Source of the DNA: an uncultured Blautia sp.
GTDB lineage: Bacteria; Bacillota; Clostridia; Lachnospirales; Lachnospiraceae
Length of the DNA stretch: 33,631 nt
Assembly: GCA_946545425.1 (NCBI GenBank)
Contig: CAMNNM010000005.1
Location: forward strand, 1-33,631
Direction of reading: 5' to 3'
The notes under the pieces were generated by a model, which saw only the letters and a list, made by a program, of their open reading frames with translations, was not told the DNA's origin and ran no database searches. Of the stretch, positions 18,721 through 27,913 are shown piece after piece; positions within the stretch are counted from its first letter, which is position 1, and each line of letters opens with the position of its first letter. The position numbers and the translations under genes were made by a program.

Positions 18721-20712
18721 GTGGGAAAAGCCGGAAAAATCTTAGCCGGTATTCTGACAGCGGCTCTGGTGACAGGAGCAGCGGCCGGCGGACTTTCCTA
18801 TATCAAAAGATCGAACGTCAAAACCGCCACGGTCATCAAGGTCAGCAGTCTGGCTGACAGCTATTACTATGACGACACGCAGCTGGAAGGAACCGTAACC
18901 TCTAATGTCACGCAGGAAATCTCGGTGGATAAAGACGTGATCATCGATGAGGTTTTGGTAAAAAAAGGTGATAATGTCAAAAAGGGTGACAAGCTGATCC
19001 GGTTTGATACGACCCTGGTCGGGATGGAGCTGAACATTGCCCGGCTGAAGCGGCAGAAACAGGAGCAGGACCTGAATACGGCGGTATGGAAGATAAGACG
19101 CGTTGAAAACGGAGAAACGCTGAGTGACTCTGAGCTGTTCGGAACCTCCTCCTATTATTCGGATTATACGGACGATACAACGGATTCTCCGGATTCCTTT
19201 GATCTGATGTCGCGTCTTACTAAGGGGAGCAGCCTGACGGCAGTCGCGTTTCCGCATGTGGTTCTGGCCGAGATTCTGGACGACGAAGGGGATGCGTCAG
19301 ATCCGGTCGTCACGGGGGAAGTGACAGGGAACACGCCGGGAAGCACCGAATTGCCGGCCATGGGGGATATGCTTTCTTCTGATATCGTGTCGGGACCCGG
19401 TGAAGAGCTTTCTTCGGGACCGGAATGGGGCCAGCAGCAGACCATCATCGAGGGACAGGATGCTTCCGGCAGCGTTTCGCCGGAGGGGGGATATACAGGC
19501 CCGACGCCAACTCCGGTCACGGTGGATCCGGCTGATACCGGAGGACTGACAGACGGAGATGAGGAATTCTACCTGGAGCTGAATTATCAGTCGGAGCCGT
19601 TTACCGGGACAGGAACGATGGAAGACCCATTTGTATTCCTCTGCAGCGGCGCGAAAGGGCAGGTGCGGGTTCTTGGTTCCTTTTTCAATAAAATGGCCGG
19701 GCGGAGCGAGGACGGAAGTAAGATCCTGAAGGAGGGCGGCTACTGGTTTGCCCTGGAATTCTATCCGCTTGACAGCATCGGGGATTATTCTGACAGAAAG
19801 GATTCCTGCAGCGGATATTATTACCTGAACGGCGGTCTTTTTACGGAACCGCTGAATCCCTTTGCCGAGACATTTTTTACAGTCAGTGAAGCAAAGAAAT
19901 ATGAAAAGCTCGGTCCGACGCCGTCAGCAGGAGCTTCGGGAAGTTACGGCTACTATGGGAACTCATCGTCTGTGTCCAGAGCCGAGGCAATGAAGATACT
20001 TCAGATGAGAGCCAGCAGCCTTGAACTGGATCTGAAGGAAAGTGATATCAAAATCTCGAAGCTGGAGAAAAAAAACAGTATCACCGAGGTGGTATGCAGA
20101 ATTGACGGAATCGTTGAGTTTGTGGGAGATCCGGATACCGGGACTTCTTCGGACAAGGCATTTATGAAGGTGAGAAGCGCTGACGGATTTTACCTGAAGG
20201 GGCGGGTCGGGGAGCTTATGCTGGATCAGATCAACCCCGGTACACAGCTTAAATGTACCAGCTATATGACAGGTAATTTTGAAGCGTCCGTTGTGGACGT
20301 GTCCACGTATCCCGTGGACGCTTCCGACAGCTTTTTCGGATATTCGGCCAGTAATCCAAATGTGTCCTATTACAGCTTCACTGCGGAAATCGAAGACCAG
20401 ACCCTGCCCTTTACTGATCAGGACTATGTGACCATTACCGTCGAAAAGCAAAACGACCGGCAGAACGGCCTGATCATTTCCAAGGCTTTCGTCCGGTCTG
20501 AGAACGGAGCCTATTATGTCATGAAAGACGACAACGGGGTTCTTAAGAAACAATATGTGAAATCCGGCGGAACCGTGAACGGCGGCTACAGCATTCGCAT
20601 TACCGCGGGAATCACCCGGAATGACAAGATCGCTTTTCCTTATGGTGATACATCGAAAGAAGGGCTTCCAACCAAGGACGGAACACTGGATGAGCTGTAT
20701 GGTTATTATTAA
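18721..20712 (+). CDS. Second HlyD/MacA-like adaptor with a large inserted domain (GTG start at 18721)
   Basis: TM anchor, VDKDVIIDEVLVKKGDNVKKGDKLIRFD lipoyl-like half, second half VVCRIDGIVEFVGDP, with ~285 aa inserted between the two predicted hairpin helices. Confidence 0.8.
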   Translation: MGKAGKILAGILTAALVTGAAAGGLSYIKRSNVKTATVIKVSSLADSYYYDDTQLEGTVTSNVTQEISVDKDVIIDEVLVKKGDNVKKGDKLIRFDTTLVGMELNIARLKRQKQEQDLNTAVWKIRRVENGETLSDSELFGTSSYYSDYTDDTTDSPDSFDLMSRLTKGSSLTAVAFPHVVLAEILDDEGDASDPVVTGEVTGNTPGSTELPAMGDMLSSDIVSGPGEELSSGPEWGQQQTIIEGQDASGSVSPEGGYTGPTPTPVTVDPADTGGLTDGDEEFYLELNYQSEPFTGTGTMEDPFVFLCSGAKGQVRVLGSFFNKMAGRSEDGSKILKEGGYWFALEFYPLDSIGDYSDRKDSCSGYYYLNGGLFTEPLNPFAETFFTVSEAKKYEKLGPTPSAGASGSYGYYGNSSSVSRAEAMKILQMRASSLELDLKESDIKISKLEKKNSITEVVCRIDGIVEFVGDPDTGTSSDKAFMKVRSADGFYLKGRVGELMLDQINPGTQLKCTSYMTGNFEASVVDVSTYPVDASDSFFGYSASNPNVSYYSFTAEIEDQTLPFTDQDYVTITVEKQNDRQNGLIISKAFVRSENGAYYVMKDDNGVLKKQYVKSGGTVNGGYSIRITAGITRNDKIAFPYGDTSKEGLPTKDGTLDELYGYY

Positions 20713-20723
20713 GGAGAAACTCC

Positions 20724-21986
20724 ATGTTTGAGAATATACGCCTTGCGTTTGCAGGAATATGGTCTCACAAGATGAGATCGTTTCTGACCATGCTTGGCAT
20801 CATTATCGGAATTGCCTCTATCATCGCCATCGTCTCGACCATCAAAGGGACCAGTGAACAGATCAAGGAGAACCTGATCGGTTCCGGCAACAATACGGTG
20901 CAGATTCTTCTGCATCAGGGCGATTACGAGTACGACGCCGAGTATGGAGACAATTCAACAGCGGCTCCGATTCTTACGGCTGAGCAGAAGGAAAAGGTCA
21001 GAAAACTGGATCATGTGCTTGCGGCCACCTTTTTTTACAGCAGGTCTTACAGCAGCAACGTATATTATCAGAACAAGGCTTTTTCCGGCGGCAAGGTGTA
21101 CGGAATCGACACGGATTACCTGGATACCTGCGGGTATCAGGTGATGGAGGGACGCGGATTCGTACCGTCGGATTATACCTCTTATGCAAAGGTGGCGATC
21201 CTGGACAGCAGTGCGGTGGAAAATCTCTTTCAGGGAGAAGAGCCGCTCGGCAGGTCCATTGAGATCGACGATGAGCCTTTTGTTGTCGTCGGTATCGTCA
21301 AACAGAACGATGACGCGCTGCCGAAGATCAATTCGATTTCGGAATTCGACCAGTACTATACTTCCATCATGGGAAGCGTTATGATCCCCTCGGCTTCGTG
21401 GCCGGTGGCCTTTCGGTTTGACGAACCGATGAACGCTGTGATCAAGGCGGATTCTACCGATAACATGAGCTCGTCCGGAAAAGCAGCTCAGGATATTATG
21501 AATGAGATCATTCCTGCCAGCAGCACCTCATCCAACAACTTCGCCTACAGGGCGGACGACGTGATGGAAAGGGTAAAAAGCCTGCAGCAGCTTTCTGAGA
21601 GTACAAATCAGCAGCTGATCTGGATCGCCGGAATTTCGCTTCTGGTTGGAGGAATCGGAGTAATGAACATCATGCTGGTCTCCGTGACGGAGCGTACCAG
21701 TGAGATTGGTCTGAAAAAGGCCATAGGAGCCAGAAAGAACAAGATCCTGGCCCAGTTTCTGACGGAGGCCTCGGTTCTGACAAGCATAGGAGGAATCATA
21801 GGAGTAGTGTCGGGAATCATTCTGTCGAGAGTTGTTTCGAATGTCTCGGGAGCTCCGACGGCAATCAGCATTCCGTCCATCGTGATAGCGGTTATCTTTT
21901 CTACGCTGATCGGTCTGGTGTTCGGACTGCTGCCTTCGGTGAAAGCTGCCAATCTGAACCCGATCGACGCGCTCAGAAGTGAGTAA
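20724..21986 (+). CDS. MacB-like ABC transporter permease (FtsX family)
   Basis: MRSFLTMLGIIIGIASIIAIVSTIKGT, GGIGVMNIMLVSVTERTSEIGLKKAIGARK, PSVKAANLNPIDALRSE. Confidence 0.95.
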   Translation: MFENIRLAFAGIWSHKMRSFLTMLGIIIGIASIIAIVSTIKGTSEQIKENLIGSGNNTVQILLHQGDYEYDAEYGDNSTAAPILTAEQKEKVRKLDHVLAATFFYSRSYSSNVYYQNKAFSGGKVYGIDTDYLDTCGYQVMEGRGFVPSDYTSYAKVAILDSSAVENLFQGEEPLGRSIEIDDEPFVVVGIVKQNDDALPKINSISEFDQYYTSIMGSVMIPSASWPVAFRFDEPMNAVIKADSTDNMSSSGKAAQDIMNEIIPASSTSSNNFAYRADDVMERVKSLQQLSESTNQQLIWIAGISLLVGGIGVMNIMLVSVTERTSEIGLKKAIGARKNKILAQFLTEASVLTSIGGIIGVVSGIILSRVVSNVSGAPTAISIPSIVIAVIFSTLIGLVFGLLPSVKAANLNPIDALRSE

Positions 21987-22004
21987 TCAGACCGTTTCCC
22001 TGTC

Positions 22005-22033
22005 TTGACCGCTCACAGAGAATATGATAAACT
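22005..22033 (+). promoter_or_regulatory. Putative promoter for the DegV-family gene
   Basis: TTGACC - 17 nt - TAAACT with extended TGa. Confidence 0.65.
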
Positions 22034-22073
22034 CCCGAAATAGAGCGTTTGTTTTTGCGCGGAGGAGTAAAGA

Positions 22074-22952
22074 ATGCAGAATATTGCAATCGTAACGGAC
22101 AGCAACAGCGGAATCACCCAGAAGCAGGGTGAAGAGATGGGTATTTATGTGGTCCCGATGCCTTTCTTTATAGATGATACGATGTTCCTGGAGGACATTA
22201 CACTGGACCAGAAGAAGTTTTATGAGATGCTTCTGAACGACAGAAAGATTTCGACCTCCATGCCGAGTCCCGGGGATATCATGGACCTTTGGAAGAAACT
22301 CCTTAAGGATCATGATTCGGTGGTCTACATTCCGATGTCAAGCGGACTGAGCGCATCCTGCAGCACGGCGCTTTCTCTGGCAGAGGAATTTGACGGACGT
22401 GTGCAGGTGGTTGACAATCAGAGGATCTCGGTTACCATGCGGCAGTCGGTCATAGACGCCATGAATCTGAGAGAAGCCGGAAAGACAGCTGCGCAGATCA
22501 AGGAGATCCTGGAAAAAGAAAAGTTCGAATCCAGCATCTATATCACCCTTGAGACGTTAAAGTACCTGAAAAGGGGTGGCAGGATCACGCCTGCGGCGGC
22601 AGCCATCGGTACAGTTCTGAATCTGAAGCCGGTGCTGCAGATTCAGGGAGAAAAGCTGGATGCATTTTCGAAGTCCCGCGGAAAAAAGCAGGCACGGAAG
22701 GTGATGCTGAAGGCGATGCGTACCGATCTTGAGACGCGATTCTCCTCTTATATGAATAAGGGAGAAATGGAGCTGATGGTCTCATATTCCGGTAATCCGG
22801 AAGAGGCTGAGGAGTGGAAGGAAGAGGTAAAGGGTGCATTTCCTGAATTCCGGGACATTCACATGGACCCGCTTTCCCTCAGCATCGCCTGTCATATCGG
22901 ACACGGGGCGCTTGCTCTGGCCTGCGCCAAAAAGGTAACTACCACAGAATAA
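22074..22952 (+). CDS. DegV family fatty-acid-binding protein
   Basis: AIVTDSNSGI, STSMPSPGDIMDLW, VVYIPMSSGLSASCSTA, LETLKYLKRGGRI. Confidence 0.93.
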   Translation: MQNIAIVTDSNSGITQKQGEEMGIYVVPMPFFIDDTMFLEDITLDQKKFYEMLLNDRKISTSMPSPGDIMDLWKKLLKDHDSVVYIPMSSGLSASCSTALSLAEEFDGRVQVVDNQRISVTMRQSVIDAMNLREAGKTAAQIKEILEKEKFESSIYITLETLKYLKRGGRITPAAAAIGTVLNLKPVLQIQGEKLDAFSKSRGKKQARKVMLKAMRTDLETRFSSYMNKGEMELMVSYSGNPEEAEEWKEEVKGAFPEFRDIHMDPLSLSIACHIGHGALALACAKKVTTTE

Positions 22953-22964
22953 AAAGGAGGGGCT

Positions 22965-22986
22965 CCCCGGCAGGTGTCTGCCGGGG
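22965..22986 (+). promoter_or_regulatory. 9-bp GC-rich hairpin between the SD-like GGAGGGG and the argS start codon
   Basis: ccccggcag-gtgt-ctgccgggg; SD-like GGAGG at 22956-22960 and ATG at 23000. Confidence 0.75.
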
Positions 22987-22999
22987 ATTCAATTAGAAA

Positions 23000-24766
23000 A
23001 TGAAAAAACTTACTGAATTTATGGAAGAAGCGCTTTCACAGGCATTTGTGTCCCGGGGATATGACGGAGCCCTCGGAAGAGTTTCTCTGTCCAACAGACC
23101 GGACCTTTGTGAATATCAGTGCAACGGTGCGATGGCAGGAGCGAAGCAATATCACAAGGCGCCGTTCATGATCGCAGAGGACGTTGCGGACGCATTGAAG
23201 GACTGCGATGTATTTGAAAAAGCGGAAGCTGTGAGACCCGGCTTTATCAATCTGACGGTGAATCCTGATTTTCTCGCAGGATATCTGGCGGATCTGGCTG
23301 ACGACGACATGCTGTCCGTGAACAGACCGGAGAAAAGCAGAAGAGTAATTATAGATTACGGCGGCCCGAACGTGGCCAAGCCCCTTCATGTAGGACATTT
23401 ACGTTCTGCCGTGATCGGAGAAAGCCTGAAGAGGATCCTCCGGTTTATGGGCGATGAGGTGATCGGAGACGTACATCTGGGAGACTGGGGTCTTCAGATG
23501 GGACTGATCATCACCGAGCTGAAGCACAGAAAACCGGATCTGGTTTATTTCTGTGACAATTTCGAGGGTGAATATCCGGACGAAGCGCCCTTTACCATCA
23601 GTGAGCTGGAAGAAATTTATCCGGCTGCGAGCGCCAGGTCCAAGGAGGACGAAGAGTATAAAAAGGAAGCGCTTGAGGCGACGCACAGACTTCAGGAGGG
23701 ACATCCCGGCTATATGGCACTGTGGAACCACATTCTGAATGTATCGGTTGCCGATCTGAAAAGAAATTATGAAAATTTGAACGTTTCCTTTGATCTCTGG
23801 AAAAAGGAATCGGATGCACAGCCCTATATCCCGGACATGATCGAAAGAATGAAGGCGGAAGGGTTCGCCCATGAGGATCAGGGAGCCCTGGTCGTGGATG
23901 TGCGGGAAGACAGCGATACCAAAGAGATTCCCCCCTGCATTCTTCTGAAATCGGACGGTGCGTCGCTGTATTCCACGACTGATCTTGCAACAATCGTGGA
24001 GCGGATGAAGCTGTATGATCCGGATGAAATGCTGTACGTGGTGGACAAGCGGCAGGAGCTTCATTTTATCCAGGTATTCCGCTGCGCGAGAAAAACCGGA
24101 CTGGTGAAAGAAGATACAAGGCTTTCATTCCTTGGATTCGGGACAGTAAACGGAAAGGACGGACATGCCCTGAAAACCCGTGAGGGCGGGGTAATGAGGC
24201 TGGAGTATCTCATCAAGGACATCAATGACGAGATGTTCCGGAAGATCGTCGAGAACAGAAGCGTCAAGGACAGAGAGGCCGGAGAGACGGCAAAAATGGT
24301 GGGTCTTTCTGCCCTGAAGTATGGAGATCTTTCAAATCAGGCTTCCAAGGATTATATATTCGATATCGACCGCTTTACCTCCTTTGAGGGGAATACCGGT
24401 CCTTACATCTTATATACCATTGTCAGGATCAAATCCATTCTGAGCCGGTACGCGGAAAACGGAGGCCGACTGGAAGGACTTGCCATGAAGGCGCCTTCAA
24501 GTGAGGCAGAAAAAGCTCTTATGCTGCAGCTTACCGGGTTTGGAAGCATGGTGGAGGATGCCTACAAAGAAAGAGCGCCCCACAGGATCTGTTCCTTTAT
24601 TTATGAAACGGCCAACGCGTTCAATCGTTTTTATCATGAGACCAGGATCCTCGACGAGGAAAACAGTGAAAAGAAGGAGTCTCTGATCCGGCTGCTTCAG
24701 GTTACAAGAAAAGAGCTTGAAACCGGCATCGATCTGCTTGGATTTGCTGCTCCTGAAAAAATGTAA
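23000..24766 (+). CDS. argS: Arginyl-tRNA synthetase
   Basis: IIDYGGPNVAKPLHVGHLRSAVIGESLKRI (HVGH), VHLGDWGLQMGLI, GNTGPYILYTIVRIKSIL, DALR-type anticodon-binding C-terminus. Confidence 0.95.
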   Translation: MKKLTEFMEEALSQAFVSRGYDGALGRVSLSNRPDLCEYQCNGAMAGAKQYHKAPFMIAEDVADALKDCDVFEKAEAVRPGFINLTVNPDFLAGYLADLADDDMLSVNRPEKSRRVIIDYGGPNVAKPLHVGHLRSAVIGESLKRILRFMGDEVIGDVHLGDWGLQMGLIITELKHRKPDLVYFCDNFEGEYPDEAPFTISELEEIYPAASARSKEDEEYKKEALEATHRLQEGHPGYMALWNHILNVSVADLKRNYENLNVSFDLWKKESDAQPYIPDMIERMKAEGFAHEDQGALVVDVREDSDTKEIPPCILLKSDGASLYSTTDLATIVERMKLYDPDEMLYVVDKRQELHFIQVFRCARKTGLVKEDTRLSFLGFGTVNGKDGHALKTREGGVMRLEYLIKDINDEMFRKIVENRSVKDREAGETAKMVGLSALKYGDLSNQASKDYIFDIDRFTSFEGNTGPYILYTIVRIKSILSRYAENGGRLEGLAMKAPSSEAEKALMLQLTGFGSMVEDAYKERAPHRICSFIYETANAFNRFYHETRILDEENSEKKESLIRLLQVTRKELETGIDLLGFAAPEKM

Positions 24767-24771
24767 TAATC

Positions 24772-25635
24772 ATGGAAGAAGAAAGAGTCCGGGAACAGCT
24801 CCTGCGGCCGGGCCGGCCGGTAATGCGCGGTCTGGTACGGATCGTTTACCCGGCCGGAATCCATTTTGGAATACAGCAGCTGGTAATCGTCATTGCGTAT
24901 TTCTTTTCGGAAAGAGTCTTTCCCGCCGGGGAAAAGCTGCTCATGGATCCTTTGTTTCTGACGACAGCCGCTGCAGTACTTACAGCCTTCCCGGCGGTAT
25001 GGCTGTATGGTATGGACAGAAATAAACGAAGGAGCACAGGAGTGGTCCCGGCAGGAGACAGTGAGATATTGAATCCGGCTGAAGTTGTTCTTCTGTTGTG
25101 TGGTGGCGCCGCGTTGTCATTGTTCGGCAATATGACCGTCAGCATTGTGGAACAGCTGTTTTTTCCCGGAGGCTTCCGGGATGTGACCGGCGAGGTGATG
25201 GCAGGCAGAAACGTACTGCTTTTGATCCTGACGGCCGGCATTCTGGCTCCGGCGGCGGAAGAAATGATATTCCGATGGCTGATCTATCTGAGAATGAGAG
25301 ATTTAAGACTTCCGTATCTTCCGGCTGCCCTTTTGTCCGGGATCATGTTCGGACTGTATCACGGGAATGCCGGACAGGCGGTTTATGCCTCGATCCTGGG
25401 ATTCTTCTTTGCCTGGGTTCTTGAGATGAGCGGGTCGGTTTTCAGCTGTATCCTTCTGCACTCGGGCGCGAATATCTGGTCCATCATACTTCTTCAGGCT
25501 TCAGAATCCATGGGAGAAGGCTTTGCCTATCAAAGATTTGTCGCGATGTCGATGCAGGTGCTTTTTATCATTCTGGCGATGATGCTTTTCTGGGCAGGTA
25601 GGAAAGGAAAAATAAGAGGGTTCCGGGCAGTGTGA
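24772..25635 (+). CDS. CPBP-family intramembrane glutamic endopeptidase (Abi/CAAX protease-like)
   Basis: APAAEEMIFRW (EExxxR), MFGLYHG (FxxxH), LLHSGANIW (HxxxN); multiple hydrophobic segments. Confidence 0.9.
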   Translation: MEEERVREQLLRPGRPVMRGLVRIVYPAGIHFGIQQLVIVIAYFFSERVFPAGEKLLMDPLFLTTAAAVLTAFPAVWLYGMDRNKRRSTGVVPAGDSEILNPAEVVLLLCGGAALSLFGNMTVSIVEQLFFPGGFRDVTGEVMAGRNVLLLILTAGILAPAAEEMIFRWLIYLRMRDLRLPYLPAALLSGIMFGLYHGNAGQAVYASILGFFFAWVLEMSGSVFSCILLHSGANIWSIILLQASESMGEGFAYQRFVAMSMQVLFIILAMMLFWAGRKGKIRGFRAV

Positions 25636-25682
25636 GCGGGGCCCTGATGATACCGGGAGGCGAGGGATTTATGGGAAGCAGG

Positions 25683-26381
25683 ATGATCAGACTGGACAAA
25701 TTTCTGGCCGACGCGGGAGAGGGAACACGAAGCCAGGTGCGTAAACTGATCCAGGGCGGATCGGTGCGGGTTAACGAATGCCTGGTCAGAAAGGCGGATC
25801 ATAAGCTTGATCCGGACAGCGATATCGTGACCATCGAGGGAAAAATCATTCGTACCGGGCCGGAATTCCGTTATTTTCTGCTGAATAAGCCTGCGGGTTA
25901 TATCACGGCCACGGAAGACGGCAGGGAACGGACAGTAATGGAACTGGTGCCTTCCCATCCAAGGGGGATGTTTCCGGTGGGACGCCTGGACAAGGATACG
26001 GAAGGGCTTCTTCTGATCACCAATGACGGGGCTCTGGCGCACCGCCTGTTGTCACCCGGGAAGCATGTCGAAAAAACATATTACGCGAAGGTAAACGGGA
26101 TCGTGCTTCCGGAGGATATAGAAAAGGTAAGTGAAGGAATCGACATCGGGGACGATAAAAAAACACTTCCCGGCAGGCTTGAGATACTGAGCGTGTGCGG
26201 CGGGCTTTCGGAAATTCATCTGACGATCACAGAAGGCAGGTTTCATCAGGTCAAGAGGATGATGGAAGCCCTCGGAAAGCCTGTTATTTATCTGAAACGG
26301 ATCCGGATGGGAGATCTTACGCTTCCGGAAGATCTTAAGACCGGAGAATATACTGAAATTTCTGATCATAACTGGGATTAA
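25683..26381 (+). CDS. RsuA/RluB-type 16S/23S rRNA pseudouridine synthase (ORF-track start 25632 probably too long)
   Basis: S4 domain IRLDKFLADAGEGTRSQVRKLIQGGSVRVN; GRLDKDTEGLLLITNDGALAHRLLSP; EGRFHQVKRMMEALG. Confidence 0.93.
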   Translation: MIRLDKFLADAGEGTRSQVRKLIQGGSVRVNECLVRKADHKLDPDSDIVTIEGKIIRTGPEFRYFLLNKPAGYITATEDGRERTVMELVPSHPRGMFPVGRLDKDTEGLLLITNDGALAHRLLSPGKHVEKTYYAKVNGIVLPEDIEKVSEGIDIGDDKKTLPGRLEILSVCGGLSEIHLTITEGRFHQVKRMMEALGKPVIYLKRIRMGDLTLPEDLKTGEYTEISDHNWD

Positions 26382-26401
26382 AACTCGAAACGGGGAATAT
26401 C

Positions 26402-27913
26402 ATGTCATTAACATCCAATCTGTTTCTGCTGTTCGTAGCGGCGGCAGTCATCGTGTATTATCTGATGCCGGCAAAAGCCAGATGGCTCGTACTTCTTGTC
26501 TTCAGTTATCTGTACTATATGGCGGGAGGGGCGCGCTTTGCCGGCTTTCTGCTGTATTCTACCGCAGTGACTTTCATTTCCGGACTGATGACAGGCAGGG
26601 CGCTGGATCAGAAAAGGAAAAAAGCCGCCAGGACCTTTATGATCCTGGGGATCATTCTGAACTTTGGAATGCTGGGTGCGGTCAAGTATACGAATTTTAT
26701 CATCGAAAACATCAATACGCTGTTTCACGGAAACTTCAGGTCATTGAATCTTCTGCTTCCGCTCGGGATCTCCTTTTACACCTTTCAGTCATCCGGATAT
26801 ATTCTGGACGTGTACTGGGAGCGGTGTAAGGCCGAGAAAAACCCTGTAAAATATGCGCTTTTCGTGTCATTCTTTCCGCAGATCCTTCAGGGCCCCATCG
26901 GACGCTACAGCCGGCTGGCATCCCAGCTTTACGATGGCCATCGTTTTGAAGGAAAAAATATCGTACGGGGAATTGAACGGATCCTGTGGGGCTTTTTCAA
27001 AAAAATGATCCTTGCGGACTGGTCGGCCGTGTTCGTAGACGCCATTTTTGATACGCCTGAGAAATATCCGGGACTGGCGCTGTTCGGCCTTTTGTTTTAC
27101 TCCATCCAGCTGTACGCGGATTTTTCGGGCGGTATGGATGTGGTGATCGGTATCGGACATCTGTTCGGAATCACCATGGACGAGAATTTCAGGCAGCCTT
27201 ATTTCGCTGTTTCCATCACGGATTTCTGGCATCGCTGGCATATCACCCTGGGCACCTGGATGAAAGATTATGTGTTCTATCCGATCTCCCTTTCCCGCTG
27301 GATGGGCAGATTCGGAAAATGGTGCAGAAAAAAGATGGGGAGAGTCACGGGACGCGCCATGCCGATCTGCATCGCCAATATTCTTGTCTTCCTGATCGTC
27401 GGCGTCTGGCACGGCGCGGCATGGAAATTCATCATCTACGGTCTTTACAATGGTCTGATCATCGGTATCAGCGGTCTTCTTGCGCCGAACTACCGCAGCT
27501 GGAAAAAAGCACTGCACATAAGCGGAAAAGAAACATGGTATCATGTCTTCACGGTCATCCGCACTTTTGTGCTGGTCAATTTCAGCTGGCTGTTTGACAG
27601 ACCGAACACGCTTCGCGAGACCGGAATCCTGATGAAAAATCTGTTCACCCGTTTTTCGCCTGCCGAACTGCTTACCATCGGCGCCGGAAAAGAGGGCACC
27701 GCGTTTACGCCCTATGCCCTTCTGATCATTGCGGTCGGATGCGTGATACTGTTTGTAGTCAGTGTTCTGAAGGAGAAGGGCATTGCGGTAAGAGAAAAGA
27801 TCGACGCGCTGCCGTATCCGGCTGTGGTCTGCATCTGGTTCTGCCTTTTCCTGACAATCGGTTTCTTTGGCTCAACTGCCGCGATAAGAGGTTTTATCTA
27901 TGCACAATTCTAA
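26402..27913 (+). CDS. MBOAT-family O-acyltransferase (DltB/AlgI-like)
   Basis: PLGISFYTFQSSGYILDVY, FPQILQGPIGRYSRL, FRQPYFAVSITDFWHRWHITLGTWMKDYVFYP, VGVWHGAAWKFIIYGLYNG. Confidence 0.95.
   Translation: MSLTSNLFLLFVAAAVIVYYLMPAKARWLVLLVFSYLYYMAGGARFAGFLLYSTAVTFISGLMTGRALDQKRKKAARTFMILGIILNFGMLGAVKYTNFIIENINTLFHGNFRSLNLLLPLGISFYTFQSSGYILDVYWERCKAEKNPVKYALFVSFFPQILQGPIGRYSRLASQLYDGHRFEGKNIVRGIERILWGFFKKMILADWSAVFVDAIFDTPEKYPGLALFGLLFYSIQLYADFSGGMDVVIGIGHLFGITMDENFRQPYFAVSITDFWHRWHITLGTWMKDYVFYPISLSRWMGRFGKWCRKKMGRVTGRAMPICIANILVFLIVGVWHGAAWKFIIYGLYNGLIIGISGLLAPNYRSWKKALHISGKETWYHVFTVIRTFVLVNFSWLFDRPNTLRETGILMKNLFTRFSPAELLTIGAGKEGTAFTPYALLIIAVGCVILFVVSVLKEKGIAVREKIDALPYPAVVCIWFCLFLTIGFFGSTAAIRGFIYAQF

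Noticed and set aside
22951-23000. T-box or riboswitch upstream of argS
   Set aside because: Only 47 nt between degV and argS; too short for a T-box and no T-box consensus seen, so only the local hairpin is reported
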